A program made the translations under genes and the position numbers. Shown piece by piece: positions 1 to 11,134 of a DNA stretch of 64,000 bases (the stretch's first letter is position 1; each line of letters starts with the position of its first letter). The stretch is taken from the NCBI GenBank assembly GCA_047637875.1, contig JBLJBH010000035.1:1-64000 (forward strand), given 5' to 3'. Origin of the DNA: UBA7396 sp047637875 (GTDB lineage: Bacteria > Patescibacteriota > Gracilibacteria > BD1-5 > UBA6164). The notes beneath the pieces were generated by a model. It had not been told where the DNA came from. It searched no databases and saw nothing but the letters and a program-made list of their open reading frames with translations.

Positions 1-16
1 TCCTTTATGGGAAAAT

Positions 17-1744
17 TTAACTCATTTCAGCCACACACTTTTTACAATTAAACCTAAAAATATTATTTGAAGAATTAGTATTTACATACAATCCATGCTT
101 TGTATTTGAATATAAAGTTGCTCAAGAAATAGTGTTTCAAGTTGAAGTTGTTTCTAAATAAAGTCCGTGATTAGTATTACTATAAGATATAATATTTTCT
201 AAAAAATTATTATTTGAATTTCAATCAATAACCAATCATCAACTATTTGTACTTCAATATGTAACAATATTTTTTAATTTATTATTACTTGAATTATGTG
301 TTATTCAAATTCAATAACCCAAATTATTATAACTTTTTATGTTTGATAATAAATTGTAGTTTGCACTATCATCTAAATTAATTCAATAACCTCTTGAATT
401 ATAAACATCTATATCTTTTAAAGTAATATTTGAAATTTTATCATCTCCGTATATTCAAAAATTATATCTATTTATTGCTCATGTAGAATTTTCTATAGTA
501 ATTCAAGAAATAATAATATTTGTTTTAGTTCAAGCCTCTCATCTAACTCAAAATATTCAAGCAGTTGTTTGAACTCATCATCAGGTAAAATTTGATATAA
601 ATTTTGTAGTTCAAGTTCATGCTCAAATAAATCAAATACAATCTCATCAAAAAGTTATATATCAAGCAGTAGTAGATGTTGTTCAATTTAAAGTATAATC
701 TCAAGGAGTAATTTTATAAATAGTATTTCAAGACAGAGAAATAGCTTGCGATATATCTTTTGTTCAATTAAATAATTCTGTATTTATATTTAAATTATTT
801 ATATCACAAACATTAGTATTCCAATTATCTGTTATTATATTACTTCAGTCTTGAAAAATATTATTTATATTAGTTAAAGTATATAAATTTGTATTTTCTA
901 CGATAGGCTCAACAACTGGAGGAGTAGGAGTCTGATTTATACAATTTTTGTATTTCTTTTCTATTTCAGAAAAAATATTGTAATTATTTTTTCAAAATTT
1001 ATTTATAGTTTGAGCTGTAAAAATATTTGAAAAATTATTACAATCAGTTATATCAAGATTTTGTAATTCTATATTTTGGTCATTAAACATATTTTTTAAT
1101 AAATCATTTGTCTTTAAAAAATCTCAAGATGATCAGTTAATTGTATTTAAATTATTATTAACAACAAAATAAGAGTCCTCTGATAATAAATTTCAAGTTG
1201 ATATATTTGATAAAATAAGCGATGGAATATTTGTTATATATTTTTTTGAGTCACTTCAATTATATATCAAGTATCATTTATATTGTCATCTTACGTAAGC
1301 TTTTGTAAAACTAGAAGCATATGTTTTATTTATAAAATTATAAGAAATATTTTGATTATCTTCAAAATCAACTCATATTTGATAATCTTTTTTATTATAT
1401 GAAACTGAATAAGTATAATTAGTTTTTAATAAAGGATCTAATGGTAATTTATTAATTTCAATTAATCTAGATAATTCTTCTCAAAAAATTCATTTATAAA
1501 AAATATTATTATTATTTAAGGTTCAAGTTAATATATTTCATTCTGGTAAAGGATATTTAGATATTTTAATAAGTGATAATTCAATTCAATTAGTTATATT
1601 ATTTATATCACTTACTCTAACTGAATCACGAGTAGTCTTCATATAATTAGCATATGAAATAAATCATATAATCGACAATATCGTAATTATTGAAATAACT
1701 ATTATAAGCTCAACTAAAGTAAAACCTTTTAAAACCTTTTTCAT
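17..1744 (-). CDS. Prepilin-like protein with C-terminal beta-helix
   Basis: 575 residues with TGA as Gly. The N-terminus has a class III prepilin signal: short basic leader, then KGFTLVELIIVIS with Glu at +5 and a hydrophobic alpha-helix, as in type IV pilins and pseudopilins cut by PilD-type peptidases. Residues about 35-265 are Asn/Ser/Thr-rich. A Pro/Thr linker (NQTPTPPVVEPI) lies near 270. Residues about 400-575 repeat short strands of the type NIIISGITIEN, ISNITLKDIDVYNS, LLSNIKSYNN and LENIISYSN, with Asn ladders typical of right-handed parallel beta-helices (PbH1/NosD-like). It probably sits in or near a pilus or pseudopilus, or is anchored by its helix, with the helix domain outside. 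No pilus assembly genes are nearby. The fusion is clear from sequence; the ligand is unknown. Confidence 0.85.
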
Positions 1745-1870
1745 AATAATATAATTTTTAAAAACTAAACATCAAGATTTTATATTATTTTTCACATATG
1801 TCAAAAATAAATTAGACAATAAAAAAATATTTATATAATTAAACAAATTTAAATTTTAATATAAAAATCT

Positions 1871-2500
1871 ATGTTCTGAGAAATAGCTACATTTGTAGTT
1901 GAAAAAGTAGGAGACTTTTGATATACTTGAATTTTTATAATGATGACTATTGAATCAAGTTTTATCCCGTTTCCATCAGAAGTTGCTATGATACCAGCAG
2001 GATACTTATCAAGCTTAGGACAGATGAATATTTACCTTGCATTTTTAGCCTGAACTCTATGAGCACTAACTGGAGCAACAATAAATTATTTTTTATGAAA
2101 AAAACTCGGGTGACCAGTTATTAGAACTATAGTTCATAAATATGGAAAATATATTTTCTTAAACGCTAATCACTATGATCAAGCAGAAATATTTTTTCAA
2201 AAACATGGTAGTATTACAACTTTTAATGGTAGATTTATCCCAGCAGTAAGACAACTTATAAGTATTCCAGCTTGAGTTTTTAATATGAATTTTACTAAAT
2301 TTATTATTTATACTGGAGTTTGAGCTTGAATTTGGAATATCATTCTTTTAACTATTTGATACATAGCTGGAGAAAATAAAGAGCTTATCGCAGAATATTC
2401 TCAAGAAGCGCTTATTTGAACGATTATTTTAATAATTTTAGTTTCAATAATTTACTATTTTACAAATAAACATTTTTTAAATGGAAAAAAAGGGAAGTAA
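1871..2500 (+). CDS. DedA family membrane protein
   Basis: 209 residues. The motif ESSFIPFPSE at residues 28-37, followed by a small-residue membrane segment (MIPAGYLSSLG), is the hallmark of DedA/VTT-domain proteins. The conserved FxGRFxPxxR region is present as FNGRFIPAVRQLISIPAG. Several transmembrane helices follow and the tail is Lys-rich. DedA proteins act in membrane lipid homeostasis; some are scramblases or flippases for undecaprenyl phosphate or phosphatidylethanolamine. The substrate here cannot be told. It is divergent from the prepilin gene upstream and followed by a small hairpin terminator and murD. Confidence 0.9.
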
Positions 2501-2512
2501 GCCCTTTTTATT
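2485..2512 (+). terminator. Intrinsic terminator after dedA
   Basis: AAAAGGG and CCCTTTT arms flank AAGTAAG, which includes the dedA stop codon; a T-rich tract follows. The hairpin is short but has the A-tract/U-tract shape of a Rho-independent terminator. Confidence 0.6.
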
Positions 2513-2568
2513 TTGTAAAAAGCAAAAAATGACTATAATGTAAAAAATAATTTATAAAAAACATAAAA

Positions 2569-3900
2569 ATGAAAATTAACTTAATTCACAAAAATATAGC
2601 TATTTTAGGATACGGAAAAGAATGAGCATCAACACTCAGATTTTTACAAAAAAATGGTATTTTAGACTGAAGTATAACTATTTTAGATAAAAATTTAGAC
2701 CTAAAAATTGAGAATTTTAACTGAAAAATTATCACTTGAGAAAAATATTTAGATAATTTAGATAAATATGATTATATATTTAAATCTCCATGAATTAGTC
2801 CTTATACAAATAATTTACTCCATTTAAAAGATAAAATTTTAACTCAAACAAAATTATTTTATGAATTTTATGAATGAAAAATCATTTCAGTTACTCAGAC
2901 AAAATGAAAATCTACAACAGCAACTTTGATTTATCAAGTTTTGAAAAATACATGACATAATGTAAAACTTGTTTGAAATATTTGAAATCCAGTTTTAGAT
3001 GAAATTGATTTATTGTGAAAAGATAATTATGATTTTGTAGTTTATGAACTTTCAAGTTATATGCTTGAGGATTTAGAAAATCATCACTCTTATATTTCAA
3101 TTTTATGAAATATTTATGAAGATCATCTAGATTGGCATAAAAATTTTGAAAATTATTCAAATGCTAAAAAAAATGTGCTAAAAAATAGTGAAAATATTTT
3201 AATTTGATATAATCTATATCCAAAAATTGAAAAAAACCTCTTAAATCGCAATTTTTTAAGTTTTGGTACAATATGAGCTTATATAAGCCATGATAAAAAT
3301 GAATATTTTATAAACTGAGAAAAAACTTGAATTATTTTAAATCCAAAGATTCCTTGAGATCATAATTTAGATAACTTTGCAGGTATTTTATGAGTTTGCC
3401 AAATAGTTTGAGTTCCAAATGAAATTTTTATAGATACAATAAATAATTTTTCTGGACTATCTCATAGACTTCAAAATATTTGAACTTTTGCTTGAATAAC
3501 TTTTATAGATGACGCTATATCAACAACTCCTGAAAGTACAATTGAAGCTATAAAATCATTTAAAAATGATGTACAAACTATTTTCTTATGATGAACTGAT
3601 AGATGATATAACTTTGAAAATTTAGTTAAAATAATTGAACAATCAGATATTAAAAATATAGTTTTATTCCCAGAAAGCTGAGAAAATATAAAAAAATGGC
3701 TTAAAATAGGGAATTATAATATACTAGAAACTGACTCTATGGAAAAAGCCGTAGAATTTGCTTTTCAAAATACATCTGCTTGAAAAATTTGCTTATTATC
3801 AACTGCAAGTCCAAGTTATAGTTTATGGAAAAACTTTGAATTTAAATGAGATGAATTTAAAAATGAAATTTTAAAACAATATAAAAAATTTGAACAATAA
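2569..3900 (+). CDS. murD: UDP-N-acetylmuramoylalanine--D-glutamate ligase
   Basis: 443 residues, the usual MurD length. MurD is a cytoplasmic ATP-dependent ligase adding D-Glu to UDP-MurNAc-L-Ala. Seen: N-terminal Rossmann-like loop (AILGYGKEGAST), nucleotide loop TQTKGKSTT near residues 112-120, central NIGNPVLDE and YELSSYMLE, ILGNIYEDHLDWH, SGLSHRLQNIG near 300, and FIDDAISTTPEST. Odd: the first position of the ATP loop, normally Gly in (T)GTxGKST, is Gln here. The rest of the motif and the substrate motifs are intact, so I expect an active enzyme. No other mur or fts gene adjoins it. A strong hairpin follows. Confidence 0.92.
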
Positions 3901-3958
3901 AAAATTATAAAAAGAAAAAACTGAATTTAATCAGCTTTTTATAATATTAAATTTTTCA

Positions 3959-4010
3959 ATCAATCACATTACATAACATACATTATGTAATGTGATTGAT
4001 ATTTTTGTTT
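3959..4010 (+). terminator. Strong intrinsic terminator after murD
   Basis: A perfect 18-bp inverted repeat (3959-3976 with 3983-4000) encloses a 6-base loop and is followed by ATTTTTGTTTT. Placed 58 bases after the murD stop and before the promoter of the next unit. Confidence 0.85.
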
Positions 4011-4046
4011 TATACCCTATATTAATAATTTTTTAATAATTTTTAA

Positions 4047-4074
4047 TTGACTTTAAGTTAAAAAGATTTATATT
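4047..4074 (+). promoter_or_regulatory. Sigma-70-type promoter for the 4105 operon
   Basis: TTGACT (4047-4052), a 16-base spacer and TATATT (4069-4074) lie 30 bases before the start codon at 4105. This is one of the closest matches to a housekeeping promoter in the window. No start-site data; prediction only. Confidence 0.5.
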
Positions 4075-4104
4075 TAAGTCTTATTTTTTCAATTTTAATT
4101 CAAT

Positions 4105-5412
4105 ATGAATTTAAAAAATTCTCCTGAAATACAAGAAAATGAATGAGTTTTAAGTTTAATTAAAACTTTTATTTATAGTATTTATATAGAAAATTGAAAT
4201 ACAAATTCTCAAAATATCATACAAATAAAAAATAAATTAGCTATAGAAATGGCTTCATTATACGATAAAATGATTAAAGATTATCAAAAATGAAATATAA
4301 GTAAAACTTTTATACTTGAATTTAATGCTTTAGTTTTAAATCAATTTTTGAAAATTTTAGAAGATTTTAAAAAAGATGCTTTTGATAAATTATATAAAAT
4401 TAATAAATCTAAAGCTCAAAATGAAGAACAAAAAATAGAAATAAAGAAATATATTGAAAATCATATTGATAAAATAATTCAAATTGCAAAAAATGAAATT
4501 GATATAATTATAGAGCAATTCAATAAGAAATGTATGGAAATACTTATTGATTCATCAAATGTATCAAAAAAACTTCTTTCAGCCTCACATGAAAGAAGTT
4601 TATCTAGAATTAATTGATTAAGAGAAGAGACTCAAAAATTAGTTTCTCAAATTACTTCTTTACAAACAGATAACTCTTCCCTTTCTAATCAAGTAGAATT
4701 ATTAAATTCTACAAATTCTTCACTACAAGCTACAATCAAAGAAAGAGATATTACAATAGCAGAACAATCAAAAAGACTTGTTAAAATTTTTAAAAACTGG
4801 AGAACTTTGAATACAAAAGTTTGGGCATTAGAAAAAGAAAAAATATGACTTTTAGAAACATTATCTGAAATAGATTCAGAACTTGCAAAGAAATGAGAAC
4901 AAGAAGTTGTATGGAGAAAAGGAATTGAAAGGCATCAAAGATTTGATGAAATAGAAACAGAATTAAGAAAAGAAATAGAAATTAGAGAAAAACTATTATC
5001 TAGCGCTAGAGAAACTATAAGTTATTTAGAAGGTATTATAAGTAAAAATAATGGAATAATATCATGAAATGAAAATGAAATAAAAGAATTATTAAAAACA
5101 ACTCTTAGTGATTATTTTTACTTCATAATTGAAAATAATGGTTTTTTAAATCAAGAAAAAGTAAAATCTTATGAAGATAATATTAAACAAGTATATTATA
5201 GAGCAAAAATGATGAATTTTGAAGTAAATGATTTTATTTTAGATTTTATAAAAAATCTTGTTTCAAATTATGAAAATAATCCAAAATACTCTAAAGAAAT
5301 TCTTGATTTGTGATATAAAGAGTTGATAAGTTTTTTAAATTCATTAATATATTGAAAAAATTATATTGATAATGCTCAAAAAACATATAAAGATATTTAT
5401 ACTATGTCGTAA
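4105..5412 (+). CDS. Coiled-coil protein, function unknown
   Basis: 435 residues, not recognised. The N-terminal third is helical and Lys/Glu-rich. Residues about 160-310 form a long heptad-rich coiled coil (runs such as LREETQKLVSQITSLQ and LATIKERDI-like heptads), and the C-terminal 120 residues look like a compact helical domain. No signal peptide or membrane segment is visible, so it is probably cytoplasmic or a structural scaffold. It is co-transcribed with the 112-residue protein 5 bases downstream. No start with a Shine-Dalgarno sequence is seen; ATG at 4105 is the first after the promoter and upstream stops. Confidence 0.8.
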
Positions 5413-5417
5413 AAATT

Positions 5418-5756
5418 ATGGAAAATAATACAGGAATTGAACAAGAAATAATAAATCTTGAAAATAATGTAGCAAAATTTGAAAGAGCTTTAAGAACTAG
5501 TTTAAATGCTTCAGATTCTAATAATCATATTCAAATACAAAAACTAAATAGATTATGTAACGATATAAAATTATCTGTAAGTAAATTATTAAACTCTAAT
5601 TGATTAAAAACTTCTTTAAAATTTAAAGCTTGACAAGTAGTAGCTAGTGCTAATTTTTTTGTTTGAAAGTTTGAACAAGCAATAAATTCTTGATTACAAC
5701 TACATTGAGATATTTTAAGTGAATTATGAAAAAGTAAAATAAAAAGAGAAGATTAA
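5418..5756 (+). CDS. Small helical protein, function unknown
   Basis: 112 residues, starting 5 bases after the coiled-coil gene and likely in its operon. The first 60 residues are helical with hydrophobic heptads (IEQEIINLENNVAKFERAL); the rest contains VVASANFFVGKFEQAI and ends in basic KSKIKRED. No family is recognised. Its TAA overlaps the stop of the convergent dnaB gene: the four bases TTAA at 5753-5756 give both stops. It may partner the preceding coiled-coil protein; that is inferred from spacing only. Confidence 0.75.
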
Positions 5757-7084
5757 TCATCTTCTCTTAAATTTGTTTCCATTTCAAGAAATCTTTGATT
5801 TGTTCTATCAAACATTAGTTCAATAGTTCAAACAGGTCAGTTTCTATTTTTTCTTATTGCAACATCAGTAACTCATTTTCTATCAGTAAATTCATCATAA
5901 TATTCTTCCCTATATAACATCATAACTATATCAGCATCTTGTTCTATAGATCAAGATTCTCTTAAATCTGAAAGTATTGGTTTTTTATCAGTTCTTGATT
6001 CAACAGCACGAGATAATTGAGAAAGTGCTATTATTGGAACACTTAACTCACGAGCCAATGATTTTATTCATCTAGAAATTTCTGAAATTTCTTGAACTCT
6101 ATTTAAACTATTTCCATTACTCATAAGTTGTAAATAATCTATAACTATTAAATCAAGCCCAGCCTCCATTTTAAGTCTTCTAGCTTTTGATTTTAAATCA
6201 AGTAAATTCCCTCAAGCTGAATCGTCTATATAAATATTAGCTGCAGATAGTTTTTCCATAGCTTCCCCAAGTTTTGCAAATTCTTCATCTTCTAATTCTC
6301 ATTTAGCTAATTTCCAAGAGTTTATTCAAATACTTGAAGCAATCATACGATCTGTTAGTTGTTCTTTACTCATTTCTAGAGAAAATATTGCAACATTTTT
6401 TCATTTAAAACCTATATTTTGAGCTAAATTAAGGGAAAAAGCAGTCTTTCACATAGAAGGACGAGCAGCCAAAATTACCATATCTCAACCTTTTAAACCT
6501 CAAAGTGTATTATCAAGAGATTTAAATCAAGTATAAAGTCTATGATCTTTTACACTATCTGGATTTTCATGAATTTCAGCAAATTCTTCAAATCTTGATT
6601 CTAAAATATCAGAAATATGTACAAGTTTATTTTTTATAAAAACTTGAGTTACTCAAAAAAGTGATTTTTCAGATTTTTCTAAAAGCTCATTAATATTTTT
6701 TTCTTCGTTATAACCATTTAAAATAATTTCATTTCAAGCTTTTATAAGTTTTCTATTAACTGATTTGTTTTTTACAATTGAGGCATATTCAAAAATATTA
6801 GAACTTGTCGGAACAATTTCTGTTAATTCTATAATATAATTTATTCATCAAATATCATCAAGTAATTTTTTATCATCAAGTCTTTCTTTTACTGTAATAA
6901 TATCAATTGGTTTATTTTTTGTGTAAAGTTCTAGCATAGTTTCATAAATTTTTGCATTTCTATCATCATAAAAGTCTTCTTTTGATAATAAATCAGAAAT
7001 AACTAAAAATCAATCTTTATCGATAAGTAAACTTCATAAAACTGATTGTTCGGCTTCTAAACTATGCGGTGGTATTTTTAACAT
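5753..7084 (-). CDS. dnaB: Replicative DNA helicase
   Basis: 443 residues, typical for DnaB. The N-terminal primase-binding domain begins PPHSLEAEQSVLGSLL. The RecA-like motor has Walker A ARPSMGKTAF near residue 208, IFSLEMSKEQL, Walker B LDLIVIDYLQLM, PIIALSQLSRAVE and the arginine-finger tail RKNRNGPVGTIELMF. DnaB is the hexameric 5'-3' helicase at the fork. Full length with no inserted intein. Its ATG is the only sensible start before upstream stops. It is convergent with and shares stop bases with the small gene at 5418. Confidence 0.96.
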
Positions 7085-7198
7085 AAATTTTTTACTTGTT
7101 ATTTAATAATTTTTATATTTATATCTATTTTTGAGTAAAATAAAAACAAATTTTAAATTTATAGTTTAAAATTTGTTAATAAAAAATGTGAAAAAGTT

Positions 7199-8014
7199 TT
7201 ATTCTTGGTTTTCGTATCATAAAGCTTCAAGTTCAGCAATTTCTTTTTTTACTTCTTCATTATAAGGTTCAATTTCTAAAACTCTTTTATAAGTATTTAT
7301 TGAGTCTAATATCTTTCAAATGTTTTTATAACTAGCTGCAAGCAATATAATATTTTCAGAATTTCTTGGATTTTCACGTAAAAATATTTTTAAATTTGTT
7401 ATAGCATCAACATACATTCATTTATAATAATAAAGATGTGCTAACATATTTACAACTTCCATATCATCAGTTTTTATTTCACTAGCTTTTTTATACATTT
7501 CTAAAGCTAAATCATATTTTTCTTGCATTGTTAATACATAAGACAATTTTTTTAATATTTCTGCATCATCATTATGAACTAAAAGTAAATCTTTATAAAT
7601 ATATTCTGCTTTTATATAGTCTTTTTCTAAAATATAAATTCAAGCAAGCTCTAAATTTAACTCAATGTTAAATTTATCAATTGTTAATCATTCAACTATT
7701 AAATTCTTTGCTAAATCATATTCCCCTTTTGATATATTTATTTTAATTTTTTTAAGTAATTCTGAAACTTTATTTTTATCTTCTTGTGATAATTGATCTT
7801 TTTGAGCTATATAAGTTGTTGCATGAAGATTTTTATCTTCTGTTAATTGTATTTTTGTTATAACTTTATCTTCTCTTTTTATTCAAATTCAAATAATATT
7901 TTTAATTGAAACAAGTATTGATAATATTTTTCATGATAAAAAATATAAAATGTAGAAAAAAGATATTATAAAAATTATCACCTCAAGTTTAAATAAGACT
8001 AAGTTATAATACAT
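7199..8014 (-). CDS. Membrane-anchored TPR protein
   Basis: 271 residues. An N-terminal membrane helix (residues about 10-40, LEVIIFIISFFYILYFLSG) is followed by a charged linker and four to five tetratricopeptide-like repeats, e.g. GEYDLAKNLIVEGLTI, KDYIKAEYIYKDLLL, EKYDLALEMYKKASEI, GMYVDAITNLKIFL and GKILDSINTYKRVLEI. TPR units mediate protein-protein contacts, so this is probably a scaffold on the inner face of the membrane or outside it. It sits between dnaB and the His-tailed membrane protein on the same strand, but gaps of 66-115 bases leave operon membership open. Confidence 0.85.
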
Positions 8015-8080
8015 AAACAATAAATATTTTTAAAATCTAAAGCATTATATATATAAAAAAAATAATTCAAATTAAATTTA

Positions 8081-8818
8081 TTAATGATGTCCAAGTCAAT
8101 GATTATTATGATGTTCAATATGTCAATGTTCTTCTTTTGAATCTTCTTCAGAAGCTTTTGGTTTTTCCTCAAAAAAGTTAACTAAGAATTTTAATAATTT
8201 TGACATAATATAATCAACAACTCAACCAATAGTCATTTTATAAAAAATAAATAAAATTATAATCAAATTGATTAAATAATCATATTTAACCCAAAAACTA
8301 AATATATTTGATACAGAAAAATAATCATATATTGATTTTATAACAAAACTTTCTCTTACTTGAGTTATTATTGAATTATCCATACTAAATAAAAATCTAT
8401 TATTTATGATAGATAAAAATATTGTGAATAAAAATGAAAAGAAAAATACTCAAAACAAAAATGTAACTAGATAATTTAAAGCTTTCTTTTTGGAAACTCT
8501 AAAAGATATATTTTTATTTAATGGTATTAAAATAGCTAAAATTGGTATAAATAAAATACTCCAAAATCAAATTCATTCTCTATTATTTACAAAAAAATCT
8601 CTAAGTCCATTTACTCAAATATCATTATCATTGAGAGAATTTAGAGTTAAGTTTATTGTTGTAAAAATAAAAAGTCACAAAATAATTCATAAATATGCTT
8701 TATAAATTTTTTCTATTCCCGTAAAAATAAACATAACAAAAAATCATAGAGAAACTCAAATAATTATATAGTCTTGAATCGGAACATTTTTAAAAAAATT
8801 TATTATAGTTTCTTGCAT
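8081..8818 (-). CDS. Membrane protein with His-rich tail
   Basis: 245 residues, family not recognised; CvpA-like colicin V production proteins are a weak possibility. About five hydrophobic segments: near 17-33, 40-55, 85-100, 117-140 and 187-207. The C-terminus is cytoplasmic-looking and acidic (EEKPKASEEDSKEE) and ends in a His cluster, EHGHIEHHNNHGLGHH, that could bind Ni, Zn or Co. It starts 22 bases after ftsK ends, so it is probably co-transcribed with ftsK. The His tail resembles those of metal-handling proteins, but no transport motif is visible. Confidence 0.75.
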
Positions 8819-8840
8819 AAATATCTAGTTATATTTATTT

Positions 8841-11051
8841 TTATTCATATACTTCTCTTGGTTTACTTCAGTTTGCTGGTCAAACAACTCATAATTCTTC
8901 TAATATATCTAAAACTTTTGCAGCACGAGCATAACCTAATCATAACTTTCTTTGTATTAAAGATGTTGATCATTTTTTTGATTCTTTTACTATTGCTATT
9001 GCTTTTTCTATAATTTCTGGGTCTTCATCTTGATCTCATTTATAATTCTCTAATATACTTCAAACAGCATTTGATCTACCGTTTACTATACTATCATCAT
9101 ATAAATTATTAATCATATCTGGATCAATTGTAAGTTTTAATTCATTTACAATAGCTTCAACTTCATTTGTTTCAACTAAAACTCATTGTACTCTTTGTGG
9201 TTCTAAAACTCAAGTTGGTGAATAAAGCATATCTCATCTTCAAAGTAAATCTTCAGCTCCAGATCTATCTATAACGGTTCTTGAATCAATTTGACTTGCA
9301 ACAGTAAAAGCAATTCTTGAAGGAATATTTGCTTTAATTAAACCTGTAATTACATCAACAGATGGTCTTTGAGTAGCTACAATTAAATGCATTCAAACAG
9401 CTCTTGCCATTTGAGCTATACGAGCAATAGAGTTTTCTACTTCTTTCTTGTTTCAACTCATCATCAGATCAGCAAGCTCATCAATTACCATAACTATATA
9501 GGGTAATTTTTCTTCTTTACTTACTTTTTCATTATATTCTTTAAAATTTCTAGCATTTACTTGTGTTGCTAAATCATATCTTCTAAGCATTTCTGCAACA
9601 GCCCATTTTAAGCTATTTAATGCTTTATCTGGGTTAGTTATAACAGGTGTTAAAAGATGCGGAATACCATTATAAATAGACAACTCTACCCTTTTTGGGT
9701 CAATCATTATCATTTTTAATTCACTTGGAGAAAATTTATAAAGCATAGAAATAATAAATCAATTCATTCAAACTGATTTTCATGAAGCTGTTTGTCCAGC
9801 GACTAGTAAATGAGGCATTTTTGTTAAATCTCAAACTATAACATCCCCATTTACATCTTTTCAAACAGCTATAGGTATTTCAAATTTTGGGTTTCTAAAT
9901 TCTTTACTTGCAATAACTTCTTTTAATCAAACTGGTTGTCTTTCAGTATTTGGAACTTCAATTCAAACAACTCATTCTCCAGGAATCGGAGCTTGAATAC
10001 GAATTGATTTAGCATGAAGAGCTAGAGTTAAGTCTTTTTTAAGATTTTCAATTTTATTAAGTTTAACTCATTCATCTGGTTTTAACCTGAATTGAATAAC
10101 TGTTGGTCCAACTCTATAACCAGTCATTTTTACATCAATTTTGAATTGTCTTAATTTATCTACAATTTCTTCTTGTTTATCATAAATATCATCTTCATCA
10201 ACAACAAAATCCCCTCAAATATCTGAAAGTAAATTAATATCTGGTAATTTCCATTTATCATATTTTGGTTCAACAAAACCTTTTTTTGTAATTGGTATTT
10301 TAGTATCTTCATCATCATTTTCTCAAGAAAAAGTTTCTTTAATTTTAGAAAATAGTGAATTTTCTTTTTTTGTAATTGTTATTTTTCTAGGAGCATCTTC
10401 TAAATCAAGTTGTTTTGGTGATTTTTTTGCTTTTGAAAGTTCCTGTTCTAATTCTTTTTTCATCTTTTCTATTTGAATCATTTCTTTATCAACTTTAGAA
10501 GATTTTTTTGGTTTTTCTTCATAATCATTTTTAGAATTTGGAAGAGAAATATTTTCTTTTATCGTTTGAATATCAGGAGTAAGTCAAATAACTGTTTTAA
10601 ATATTTTTTTATAGCTTATTCTAAACATTAAAAATAAACTAAATAAAAGCAACATTATCATAAAAACAATTGATGCATTTGCTCAAAAAAAACCTGATAA
10701 TGAATTATTAAAGTTAAAAAATGAAAAATATGTTTTATAAAATGATCAAATTAATGTATTTATTGAAACAAAATACAAAATAAGTCAAAACATTCTTGAG
10801 TTATTAAATCAAAAACCTTCTTTAACAAAAACTAAAATTCCTAAAACTAAAATGATTGGAGAAAAAATAAATTGATAATAATCTCAAAATAAAAATTTTA
10901 AAACTTTGTAAGTATAAAATCAAGCAGTAGAATCGAGTTCTGAAAATATTGATAAAGCTGCCAAGACTATAAATAAACAAGCAATAATAATATTTTTTGT
11001 TTCAGGTCTAACTACTTGAGTTTGAGATTTTTTTGATTTCTTTTTAGCCAC
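8841..11051 (-). CDS. ftsK: DNA translocase FtsK/SpoIIIE
   Basis: 736 residues. Four N-terminal membrane helices (roughly residues 18-180), a short Lys/Glu-rich linker, then the motor: Walker A AGQTASGKS near residue 420, MIMIDPKRVELSIYNGIPHLLTPV, Walker B YIVMVIDELADLMM, and RPSVDVITGLIKANIPSRIAF. The C-terminal gamma winged helix is intact (SLIQRKLGLGYARAAKVLDILEELG), so KOPS-guided loading and XerCD activation are plausible. FtsK pumps chromosome DNA at the division septum. No ATG is in frame near the start; GTG at 11049-11051 is chosen because TAG lies 21 bases upstream and Lys-rich cytoplasmic residues follow. Confidence 0.95.
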
Positions 11052-11134
11052 TTTTTTATTCTTAAATATCTAAATTTACCTTTATTATACAAAAAAAAAT
11101 AATTTTTCAAGGGAGAAAAATTATTTTTCACTTA

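Noticed and set aside
2569..3900. murD appearing as a string of short fragments, i.e. a pseudogene under the standard code
   Set aside because: All interruptions are TGA at positions where Gly is expected. With UGA=Gly the gene is full length.
8081..8818. His-rich tail as a [NiFe]-hydrogenase or nickel chaperone
   Set aside because: Only the His cluster supports it; there is no HypB/SlyD/transport domain, and the rest is a plain membrane protein.
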